From positions 1-14,333 of the forward strand of contig JAQICU010000345.1 in the NCBI GenBank assembly GCA_027858325.1: 14,333 bases of DNA, read 5' to 3'. Origin of the DNA: Candidatus Cloacimonadota bacterium. Lineage in GTDB: Bacteria; Cloacimonadota; Cloacimonadia; Cloacimonadales; TCS61. Numbering within the stretch: the stretch's first letter is position 1; each line of letters opens with the position of its first letter. Position numbers and translations under genes: made by a program. The notes beneath the pieces are model-generated. The model was not told the origin of the DNA. It searched no databases and was given only the letters and a program-made list of their open reading frames with translations. Below are positions 1 through 6,085 of the stretch, in pieces.

Positions 1-164
1 TTAAACTGACGAAAAAAACTTCTCAATTCTAACGTTAAATGGGCTTCCTGGTTCATCTCAATTGAAAGCTTTATTCTAAATATATTATTCTTATATGCTG
101 AAAATCCTTCTCCCAATCCTCCAGGTCCAGCAAAAAGATCAATAATTGGAATAGTATTATTCAT
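1..164 (-). CDS. C5 cytosine DNA methyltransferase, N-terminal fragment (runs off window)
   Basis: The first 54 codons of a DNA (cytosine-5)-methyltransferase, which transfers a methyl group from S-adenosylmethionine to cytosine in a specific DNA site. The start ATG is at 164-162 and the frame is still open at base 1, so the gene is cut by the window edge. Motif I, the AdoMet-binding FxGxG, is visible as IDLFAGPGGLGEGF at residues 8-21. It is followed by SIEMNQEAH (motif II region) and TLELRSFFRQF, a stretch I recognise from Dcm-like enzymes. The start overlaps the vsr stop by 8 nt (TATGAATAA), so translation is probably coupled to vsr. Pairing with vsr fits the known link between C5 methylation and repair of the T:G mismatches that deamination produces. 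The catalytic PC motif and target-recognition domain lie outside the window, so specificity is unknown. Confidence 0.85.
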   Translation of the reverse strand, partial: MNNTIPIIDLFAGPGGLGEGFSAYKNNIFRIKLSIEMNQEAHLTLELRSFFRQF

Positions 165-567
165 AATGCAACTTTTCTTTAAGTCTCTTTTGTAATACAC
201 TGATATCCTTTGTTTCACATTCCCAGATTATCAATATTTCCCAACCTGAATTTTCTAATTGTTTCATCACCAGTTTATCTCTTTCTATATTTTCTCGAAA
301 CTTTTTCATCCAGAAATCCTTTCTTGATTTAGGAGTATAAGCAAATTTACAATTTTCATGTCGGTGCCAAAAACAACCATTAACAAAAATTGCAGTTCTA
401 TATTGCTTTAATACAATATCTGGCTTTCCTGGAAGACACTTTTTGTGTAATCTAAATCTATAACCCATTCTGTGTAATAAAGAACGTACAATCATTTCTG
501 GTTTAGTATTTTTGTTTCTTATTCTGCTCATGTTCCACGAGCGTTTTTCTTTTGAAATTACATCCAT
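157..567 (-). CDS. vsr: Very short patch repair (Vsr) mismatch endonuclease
   Basis: A 136-residue Vsr endonuclease, which nicks DNA 5' to the T of a T:G mismatch created by deamination of 5-methylcytosine. It opens with the family's usual MDxxSxEKRSxNMSRI and has KNTKPE (E24), LPGKPDIV (catalytic D50), GCFWHRH (H68) and ERD (D97). Zinc ligands are likely C65, H70, C73 and C117 (IIWEC). E. coli Vsr is 156 residues; this one lacks the C-terminal tail. The residue matching E. coli His64 is Asn63, whereas Asp50 and His68 are kept, so activity is likely. ATG 567 is the only start that keeps the conserved N-terminus, and an in-frame stop lies just upstream. No Shine-Dalgarno precedes it; see the leader ORF at 558-602. 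It overlaps the downstream methyltransferase by 8 nt, so the two form one unit. Confidence 0.93.
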   Translation of the reverse strand: MDVISKEKRSWNMSRIRNKNTKPEMIVRSLLHRMGYRFRLHKKCLPGKPDIVLKQYRTAIFVNGCFWHRHENCKFAYTPKSRKDFWMKKFRENIERDKLVMKQLENSGWEILIIWECETKDISVLQKRLKEKLHYE

Positions 568-602
568 AATCTATAAATTGATAGTATTCCCTCAGTCTTC
601 AC
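558..602 (-). CDS. Possible 14-codon leader ORF overlapping the vsr start
   Basis: A GTG at 602-600 is preceded by AAAGGAG with a 4-nt spacer, the only strong ribosome site before vsr. The frame reads 14 codons (VKTEGILSIYRLWM) and stops at TAA 560-558, five bases inside vsr, so the leader stop and the vsr start overlap. Termination here would deliver ribosomes to the vsr ATG at 567, which has no Shine-Dalgarno. The peptide resembles nothing I know; the role in translational coupling is an inference from layout. Confidence 0.35.
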   Translation of the reverse strand: MKTEGILSIYRLWM

Positions 603-739
603 ATTACTCCTTTAAAATTCCAATTCGTCATAGTTCATTCTCAATTTCGCAAAATTATTATCTTTCTTATTTAAGCAAAATCGAAATTGGAAATTAGAAA
701 AGTAAGTGTCAAGCACAATAGTATTTGACGGTGTGAAAT

Positions 740-771
740 AAAAAAAGCCTGCAGATCTCTCAGCAGGCTTT
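740..771 (-). terminator. Intrinsic terminator of the hrcA-grpE-dnaK-dnaJ operon
   Basis: A perfect 9-bp stem (AAAGCCTGC at 744-752, GCAGGCTTT at 763-771) encloses a 10-nt loop. On the minus strand it is followed by an uninterrupted run of T (746 to 740), the classic Rho-independent layout. It lies 19 nt after the dnaJ stop. A shorter T run on the plus side could make it partly bidirectional. Confidence 0.9.
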
Positions 772-790
772 ATAAAACTATATTTATTAT

Positions 791-1948
791 TTAAACAAAG
801 AATTTCTTTAATTTACTAAAGAAGCTTTTCTCCGGATTTAATTTCTTTTCAGAATCAAATTTAGCCAGTTTCTCGAAAAGGTCTTTTTCTTCCGAATTCA
901 GTTTGGTTGGAGTTATCACATGAACTTTGATGAACAGGTCACCATGATAAGAAGAATTCACATGGGGAAGACCCTGTGAACGCAAGCGAAAAACTTTACC
1001 TGATTGTGTTCCGGCTGGAATTTTCATTTTGACTTTTCCGGAAAGTGTGGGTACTTTAATTTCTGAACCCATGGCAGCTTGTGAAAAACTTATTGGGAAT
1101 TCACAGATCAGGTCAGCATCGCGACGTTCAAAAATATTGTGTTCTTTTTCCTGGATATGAACCAGGATATCTCCATGCTCGCCACCGCGTTTGCCAATAT
1201 TACCCTGACCACGCATCCGGATATATTGTCCTTCTGAAACACCGGCAGGAATTTTTATAGTGATAGTCTTGGCGCTTTTGGTTCTTCCTTCACCCCGGCA
1301 TTTAGGGCAGCGGTTTTTAATTATTTTTCCTTCTCCATGGCAGGATGGGCATTCCACAATAGTTTGCATTTGACCAAAAAGTGAACGAGTTAACTGACGT
1401 ACCTGCCCGGAGCCATTACATTGGGTGCAAGTTTCTACAGAGCCATCTTGAGAGCCGGAACCGTTACAGGTATCGCAAGTATCCTGCACATTTATTTTTA
1501 TTTTTTTACTTATTCCCTTGGCAATGTCTTCTAATGTGAGAGAAAGTGATATTTGCAGATCTTCACCTTGATTGCTTCTCCTGCGACCTCTTCCACCACT
1601 GCCAAAACCGGAACCGAAAAGTCCTTCAAAAATACTGCCCAGTCCGCCGCTCCCGAAAATATCGGAAAAATCTGAAGCGTGGGTGAAATTATCCCAACCA
1701 AATCCGCCGCCACCGAAGGCACCTTCCATACCGGCATGTCCAAATTGATCATATCTCTGTTTTTTATTTTCATCGCTGAGAACTTCATAGGCTTCGGAAG
1801 CTTCTTTGAATTTATCTTCAGCTGCTTTATCGTTGTTGTTTTTATCGGGATGATATTTCATCGCCAATTTGCGATAGGCTTTTTTTATTTCTGTTGCGTT
1901 GGCGTTTTTATCAATTCCCAGAACTTCATAGTAATCTCTCTTAGCCAT
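791..1948 (-). CDS. dnaJ: Chaperone protein DnaJ (type I Hsp40)
   Basis: A 385-residue co-chaperone that delivers unfolded proteins to DnaK and stimulates its ATPase. The J domain spans about residues 5-70 with HPD at 33-35. A Gly/Phe-rich linker spans about 75-125. Four zinc-binding CxxCxGxG repeats have cysteines at 158/161, 174/177, 200/203 and 214/217. The C-terminal substrate-binding domains follow. Two ATGs are adjacent (1951 and 1948). The GGAG is only 1 nt from the first and 4 nt from the second, and the second gives the canonical MAKRDYYEVLG, so 1948 is chosen. It is the last gene of the heat-shock operon, 76 nt after dnaK, with a hairpin in that gap. Length and all domains are normal for a full type I protein. 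Confidence 0.97.
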   Translation of the reverse strand: MAKRDYYEVLGIDKNANATEIKKAYRKLAMKYHPDKNNNDKAAEDKFKEASEAYEVLSDENKKQRYDQFGHAGMEGAFGGGGFGWDNFTHASDFSDIFGSGGLGSIFEGLFGSGFGSGGRGRRRSNQGEDLQISLSLTLEDIAKGISKKIKINVQDTCDTCNGSGSQDGSVETCTQCNGSGQVRQLTRSLFGQMQTIVECPSCHGEGKIIKNRCPKCRGEGRTKSAKTITIKIPAGVSEGQYIRMRGQGNIGKRGGEHGDILVHIQEKEHNIFERRDADLICEFPISFSQAAMGSEIKVPTLSGKVKMKIPAGTQSGKVFRLRSQGLPHVNSSYHGDLFIKVHVITPTKLNSEEKDLFEKLAKFDSEKKLNPEKSFFSKLKKFFV

Positions 1949-1969
1949 CATTCTCCTTTTAATAATTCA

Positions 1970-1997
1970 ACCTTGCGAAGGCAAAGCTCCGCAAGGT
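1970..1997 (-). repeat. Hairpin in the dnaK-dnaJ gap
   Basis: A perfect 8-bp inverted repeat (ACCTTGCG at 1970-1977, CGCAAGGT at 1990-1997) with a 12-nt loop lies between the dnaK stop and the dnaJ ribosome site. No T run follows it on either strand, so it does not look like a terminator. It could set relative dnaK/dnaJ mRNA levels by processing or stabilising the 3' end. It could also be a copy of a dispersed intergenic palindrome. Confidence 0.6.
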
Positions 1998-2024
1998 AAA
2001 ATCTTGTTTATTTACGTTTATCAA

Positions 2025-4010
2025 TTATTTCTCATCATCGTCGTCTACTACTTCATAATCGGTATCCACCGGATCATCTTCTTCTTTTTTTTCTTGTTGC
2101 TGCTTATTTCCACCCATTTTACTGGGGTCAAATTCGGCATCTCCCATATTAGGATCTGCTCCGCCTTGAGCTTGTTGTTCTTTCTGCATTTCTGCATAAA
2201 TTATCTCACCAATCTTTTGAGCTTTCTTAGCAAGGTCGTCGCGAACAGCTTCATATTCTTCTTTAGAAGCTTGTTTTTTATTTAGTTCTTCCAGTTTTTC
2301 TTTAGCTTCTTTTATTGCTTCTTCGATTGGTTTTTTCTCATCTTCTTTGAGTTTATCACCGTGTTCTCCCATACTTTTTTCGGTAGAGAAGATCAGTGTA
2401 TCAAGTTCGTTACGAGCATGGATAGATTCTTTTTGTTTTGCGTCTTCATCAGCGTGAACTTCTGCATCTTTAACCATTCTGTCGATTTCACTTTCATCAA
2501 GAGAACCGGTTCTTTCAATCTTGATAGACTGTTCTTTTCCGGTACCTTTATCTTTGGCATGAACGTGTAAAATTCCGTTTGCATCTATATCGAAGGTTAC
2601 TTCAATTTGTGGAATTCCACGTGGAGCAGCAGGAATGCCGGTAAGTTCAAAGTTACCGAGTCTTCTGTTGTCCGAAGCCATGGAACGTTCCCCCTGCAGA
2701 ACCACAATAGAAACTGCCGGTTGGTTATCCGCAGCAGTTGAGAATACCTGGCTCTTCTTGGTTGGAATAGTTGTGTTCCTTTCTATGAGAGAAGTCATTA
2801 CACCACCCAGAGTTTCAATACCCAATGAGAGTGGAGTTACATCCAGCAGAAGTATATCATTCAGATTTTCATCACCGGAAAGTATTCCACCTTGAATTGC
2901 TGCACCAACTGCAACAACTTCGTCCGGATTCACACTTTTATTTGCTTTTTTACCGAAGAATTTTTCTACTGCTTCTATCACAGCAGGAACTCTTGTGCTT
3001 CCACCAACGACCAATATTTCATCAATATCACTTGCTTTAAGTTTGGCATCTTTTAAAGCAATTTTACAAGGATCGATAGAACGTGCGATAAGATCACCAA
3101 TCATTCTATTGAATTGTGAAAGAGAAAGATCAAGATTAAGATGTTTTGGTCCGGAAGCATCAGCAGTAATAAATGGTAAGTTGATGTTGGCTGTTTGAGT
3201 TCCGGAAAGTTCGATCTTAGCTTTTTCAGCAGCTTCTTTAATTCTTTGCAGAGCCATGGCATCATTGGAAATATCTACACCTTCCTGCTTTTTGAATTCA
3301 CTTAAGATCCAATCCATGATCTTCTTATCGAAATCATCTCCGCCCAAGTGAGTATCACCATTTGTAGAAAGAACTTCTACAACACCTTCAGCCACTTCCA
3401 AAATAGAAATATCAAATGTTCCGCCACCCAGGTCGTAAACGGCTACTTTTTCTTCTTTCTTACTTTCGAGTCCGTAAGCAAGAGCAGCAGCAGTCGGTTC
3501 GTTTATAATTCTTTTCACATCGAGACCGGCAATTTTACCTGCATCCTTAGTTGCCTGTCTTTGAGCATCATTAAAATAAGCTGGAACTGTGATCACAGCT
3601 TCTGTAATTTTTGTTCCCAGATGAGCTTCTGCAGTTTCTTTCATTTTAGTTAGGATCATGGCAGAAATCTCCTGAGGTGTAAAATCTTTATTTTCTACAT
3701 CAACGTGGACTGTAGCTTCGCCGAATTTTCCACCTTTGATCTGATAGTTAACGTTCTGGATTTCTGAAGAAACTTCATTCAGTTGCCTACCCATAAATCT
3801 CTTAATTGAAGAAACCGTGTTCTTCGGGTTTGTAACAGCCTGACGTTTAGCCAGCTGCCCTACTAATCTTTGTTTGTCTTTGGTAAAAGCAACTACAGAT
3901 GGTGTAGTTCTTGTACCTTCTGCATTTTGAATAACAGTTGGTTTTCCACCTTCCATTACACTAACGCAAGAGTTTGTTGTTCCAAGGTCAATACCTATGA
4001 TCTTACTCAT
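2025..4010 (-). CDS. dnaK: Chaperone protein DnaK (Hsp70)
   Basis: A 661-residue ATP-dependent chaperone that cycles on unfolded polypeptides with DnaJ and GrpE. The N-terminal ATPase domain shows IGIDLGTTNS (5-14), DLGGGTFD (193-200) and VVGGSTR (334-340). The linker DILLLDVTPLSLG (385-397) leads into the beta-sandwich peptide-binding domain and helical lid, and the tail is acidic and ends in the typical DYEVVDD pattern. The start at 4010 is chosen because GGAGG sits 5 nt upstream and the product begins MSKIIGIDLGTTNS. An upstream ATG at 4022 overlaps that ribosome site and would add four non-conserved residues. It lies 11 nt after grpE. Length is slightly above E. coli DnaK (638) because of a Gln/Lys/Asp-rich C-terminus. 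Confidence 0.98.
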   Translation of the reverse strand: MSKIIGIDLGTTNSCVSVMEGGKPTVIQNAEGTRTTPSVVAFTKDKQRLVGQLAKRQAVTNPKNTVSSIKRFMGRQLNEVSSEIQNVNYQIKGGKFGEATVHVDVENKDFTPQEISAMILTKMKETAEAHLGTKITEAVITVPAYFNDAQRQATKDAGKIAGLDVKRIINEPTAAALAYGLESKKEEKVAVYDLGGGTFDISILEVAEGVVEVLSTNGDTHLGGDDFDKKIMDWILSEFKKQEGVDISNDAMALQRIKEAAEKAKIELSGTQTANINLPFITADASGPKHLNLDLSLSQFNRMIGDLIARSIDPCKIALKDAKLKASDIDEILVVGGSTRVPAVIEAVEKFFGKKANKSVNPDEVVAVGAAIQGGILSGDENLNDILLLDVTPLSLGIETLGGVMTSLIERNTTIPTKKSQVFSTAADNQPAVSIVVLQGERSMASDNRRLGNFELTGIPAAPRGIPQIEVTFDIDANGILHVHAKDKGTGKEQSIKIERTGSLDESEIDRMVKDAEVHADEDAKQKESIHARNELDTLIFSTEKSMGEHGDKLKEDEKKPIEEAIKEAKEKLEELNKKQASKEEYEAVRDDLAKKAQKIGEIIYAEMQKEQQAQGGADPNMGDAEFDPSKMGGNKQQQEKKEEDDPVDTDYEVVDDDDEK

Positions 4011-4021
4011 AATATCCTCCA

Positions 4022-4600
4022 TTATACCTTATTCTTTTTTTTCTTTTCTTTTTTTGTTTCTGCAGGTGCTTCTCCATTGGAAACTGCTACACGTGCAGGT
4101 CTTATCACTTTTGAATTCATTGTGTAGCCATTTTGGATCACAGCTGCTATTTTATTATCTTTCAATTCGGAAGGAATGTGAGCCAAAGCTTCATGAAACT
4201 GGGGGTCGAATTCTTCTCCCAAAGCTTCTATTTTTTTCACACCCTCTTTTTTTAAAACTCCATCCAATTGCTGGAAGATCAAATCAATTCCTTTTTCATA
4301 CGATTCGCGATTTTTTTCCGCATCCGGATGTAGAGCACGTTCGAAATTATCTACAACATCACAGAGTTCTAAAACTATTCTCTCGGTTGCATTTTTTATC
4401 CAATCTGATTTTTCTGAGATCGTTCTACGTCGGAAGTTTTCAAATTCCGCCGCATTACGCACCCACTTATCTTTCAGTTCGGCATTCTCTGCTAAAAGAT
4501 CCTGATATTTCTCTTCAAGTGTAAGCACCTTTTCCTGCTTCTTTTCTTCGTTCTTCACATCTTTATTTTTAAGATCTTTTTCTGTTTTTTTCTTCGTCAT
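4022..4600 (-). CDS. grpE: Nucleotide exchange factor GrpE
   Basis: A 192-residue GrpE, which releases ADP from DnaK. A lysine/glutamate-rich N-terminus (1-30) leads into the long dimerising coiled coil (about 30-85), including NAAEFENFRRRT at 49-60. The C-terminal beta domain carries the family signature at 153-172 (AVIQNGYTMNSKVIRPARVA). The C-terminus is very basic (KKEKKKKNKV), which is slightly unusual. The start ATG overlaps the hrcA stop in an ATGA junction, and only a weak purine-rich site precedes it, so translation probably depends on coupling to hrcA. It is the second gene of the heat-shock operon. Confidence 0.96.
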   Translation of the reverse strand: MTKKKTEKDLKNKDVKNEEKKQEKVLTLEEKYQDLLAENAELKDKWVRNAAEFENFRRRTISEKSDWIKNATERIVLELCDVVDNFERALHPDAEKNRESYEKGIDLIFQQLDGVLKKEGVKKIEALGEEFDPQFHEALAHIPSELKDNKIAAVIQNGYTMNSKVIRPARVAVSNGEAPAETKKEKKKKNKV

Positions 4601-5643
4601 TTCTTTGGGACCACCATGCCCTTTTTTGTGCTTTCTGTAATTATATTTGCAATATCCCTGATTATTGGGATATTTTTTACATAATTCATTCTTATTGGAC
4701 CGAGTACTCCTAGATATCCGGGAATTCCAAAGATCTCATATTTGGCAAAGATCATGGCATAATTAGTGAATTCTGCCTGAGCAAAATCTTCACCCATAAG
4801 TATATTCCATGACTTAGCTTCTTTTTTCTGCATAAGATTGATCAGATGATCTTGCCTTTGCATGAAGTTAAGGAAGGTCAAAATTGATTTCTTATCGTTA
4901 AATTCAGGCTGCTCTAGAAAGGAGATATTTCCATCGAAGTGGATGTAATAATTACTGATCTCTGAAAAAGCATTTTGGAGTTCTTCTAAAAACTGTTTTA
5001 ATATCTTGTTCTCTTCAGTAACTTTTTCAGCAAGCTCTTCTAATACTGTATTTTGAATATCAAATATTCTCAAACCAACCAGTGTATCATTCATGTAGCG
5101 AACAATAGCTTTCAACTGATGCGGTAAAATATTATGATCACATTTTAGTATTACTGTTTTATCAAGACCGGAATCCAGGCTGACCACAAAGAGCAGCTTA
5201 TCGCTTGATATTTTGAAAACATCAAGTTTTTCCAGGTAGCCATATGAGACTTCTGGTTCTGCAACAAAGCTCAATTGATCAGTTTCGCGAGCAAGAAGCT
5301 GCATAATATAATGAAGAGCGAGCGGTGTGTCCTTATAATATTTAATAAGAATATCACGCAGAATATCTGCTCTATCAAAATGTGTTTTGGCTATTTCATC
5401 TTTACTCTGTTCAATATAAGATCGATAACCCTGTATTGTCGGGATCCTTCCTGCTGAAGTATGAGGTTGGTAGATAAGATTACTCTTTTCCAGCTTGTTC
5501 AAGTCTATTCTGATGGTTGCAGGGCTCGTGTTTTCTAAATATCTATCGCAGATCAGCTTTGAAGATATAGGCTCGCACGAGTTTACATATTCCTCAACAA
5601 CATGCTTTAGAACTTGCTCTCTCCGGATCTCATTTTTCTTCAT
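4597..5643 (-). CDS. hrcA: Heat-inducible transcription repressor HrcA
   Basis: A 348-residue repressor that binds CIRCE operators and is released on heat shock when unfolded protein takes up chaperone capacity. The winged helix-turn-helix occupies about residues 1-75, with the signature SPATIR (40-45) and HTSAGRIPT (61-69) followed by GYRSYIE. The rest fits the GAF-like core and dimerisation region. The ATG at 5643 has GAGGG 6 nt upstream. It is first in the operon; its stop overlaps the grpE ATG by 4 nt. The two CIRCE-like sites immediately upstream indicate autoregulation of the whole hrcA-grpE-dnaK-dnaJ unit. Length is typical of the family (about 340-350). Confidence 0.96.
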   Translation of the reverse strand: MKKNEIRREQVLKHVVEEYVNSCEPISSKLICDRYLENTSPATIRIDLNKLEKSNLIYQPHTSAGRIPTIQGYRSYIEQSKDEIAKTHFDRADILRDILIKYYKDTPLALHYIMQLLARETDQLSFVAEPEVSYGYLEKLDVFKISSDKLLFVVSLDSGLDKTVILKCDHNILPHQLKAIVRYMNDTLVGLRIFDIQNTVLEELAEKVTEENKILKQFLEELQNAFSEISNYYIHFDGNISFLEQPEFNDKKSILTFLNFMQRQDHLINLMQKKEAKSWNILMGEDFAQAEFTNYAMIFAKYEIFGIPGYLGVLGPIRMNYVKNIPIIRDIANIITESTKKGMVVPKK

Positions 5644-5661
5644 TTTTATCCCTCTTCTTTA

Positions 5662-5688
5662 TTAGCACCAGTAACTCCCAATTGCTAA
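5662..5688 (-). promoter_or_regulatory. CIRCE operator, proximal (degenerate)
   Basis: A 27-bp site with the exact 9-9-9 layout of CIRCE (TTAGCACTC, 9 nt, GAGTGCTAA). The arms here are TTAGCACCA and AATTGCTAA, with two mismatches each. It lies in the predicted 5' leader of the operon, next to the expected transcription start (about 5690) and 18 nt before the hrcA ATG, the usual position for HrcA control. Confidence 0.8.
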
Positions 5689-5696
5689 CTAGAGAC

Positions 5697-5724
5697 AATT
5701 TAATTTTAATTATTCAATTGTCAA
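5697..5724 (-). promoter_or_regulatory. Promoter of the hrcA operon
   Basis: On the minus strand a perfect -35 TTGACA (5724-5719) is followed after 16 bp by TAAATT (5702-5697; 4 of 6 matches to TATAAT). Transcription would begin near 5690. The promoter sits between two CIRCE sites, which supports a housekeeping-sigma promoter under HrcA repression. Confidence 0.7.
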
Positions 5725-5732
5725 ATCATTTT

Positions 5733-5759
5733 TTAGCAGACATAACTAAAGAGTGCTAA
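5733..5759 (-). promoter_or_regulatory. CIRCE operator, distal
   Basis: A second 27-bp site with CIRCE spacing: arms TTAGCAGAC and GAGTGCTAA. The second arm matches the consensus perfectly and the first has two mismatches. It lies 8 bp upstream of the -35 hexamer, centred 71 bp from the proximal site. Confidence 0.8.
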
Positions 5760-5836
5760 GAACTGTGAAGATGCTTTATTGATACTGGTTTATATGTGTG
5801 ATAATGTCTTTACGAGTTTTCTTCTTGTTGTTACTA

Positions 5837-5909
5837 ACGAAGCAATCTCTACTGTTGAGAGAGGAGAAAGAAATGATTGCCACGTCGCTTTTACTCCTCA
5901 CAATGACAG
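5837..5909. repeat. Degenerate intergenic palindromic repeat
   Basis: The stretch contains ACGAAGCAATCTCT, an inner hairpin (TCTCT 5846-5850 with AGAGA 5858-5862), the inverted GATTGC (5875-5880), then ACGTCGCTTT and ACTCCTCACAATGACAG. This order resembles a decayed copy of a dispersed repeat seen between genes in many bacteria (GAGATTGCTTCGTCGC ... CTCCTCGCAATGAC). The match is recalled rather than searched. Confidence 0.5.
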
Positions 5910-6007
5910 AAAGAATTCTTTATGAAAGATCCGGCAGACAAGACAATTGAATTTCAATGGTAAAAAGAAAGATAGAAATCTGAGACAGAAGAGAAACCCC
6001 TCTTGAT

Positions 6008-6025
6008 CTCCCCTTGAAAGGGGAG
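6008..6025. repeat. GC-rich hairpin
   Basis: CTCCCCTT (6008-6015) and AAGGGGAG (6018-6025) form a perfect 8-bp palindrome with a 2-nt centre, far more GC-rich than its surroundings. No T run follows on the minus strand, so it is a poor terminator. It may belong to a small intergenic repeat family. Confidence 0.5.
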
Positions 6026-6028
6026 CAA

Positions 6029-6072
6029 AACGCAAATAATAATCACATTAATTAAATCTTATTCTCTGCGTT
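6029..6072 (-). terminator. Possible weak terminator after the S9 peptidase gene
   Basis: AACGCAAATAATAA (6029-6042) and TTATTCTCTGCGTT (6059-6072) pair at 12 of 14 positions around a 16-nt loop, 14 nt beyond the peptidase stop. On the minus strand the stem ends in GCGTTTTG. The stem is AT-rich and the T run is short, so termination is only a possibility. Confidence 0.3.
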
Positions 6073-6085
6073 TATCTGCATATAA

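Larger units (their letters stand above)
5760..6085. other. Gene-free spacer between the peptidase gene and the hrcA promoter
   Basis: No convincing ORF, tRNA or other RNA gene is visible. Going left to right in coordinates, it holds a degenerate palindromic repeat (5837-5909), a GC-rich hairpin (6008-6025) and an AT-rich inverted repeat just after the peptidase stop (6029-6072). The remainder looks featureless. Confidence 0.6.

Noticed and set aside
616..695. AATTCCAATTCG and CGAAATTGGAAATT arms upstream of vsr
   Set aside because: The match needs bulges and the loop is over 50 nt, so AT-rich chance is a sufficient explanation.
707..712. TTGACA on the minus strand upstream of vsr
   Set aside because: The sequence 17 bp downstream (CAATTT) is a poor -10; no firm promoter can be named for vsr.
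1531..1788. 85-codon minus-strand ORF inside dnaJ
   Set aside because: It lies in another frame of the Gly-rich dnaJ linker and has no independent support.
3997..4524. 175-codon plus-strand ORF opposite grpE
   Set aside because: It is the antisense shadow of grpE, with low-complexity Phe/Leu/His content and no conserved motif.
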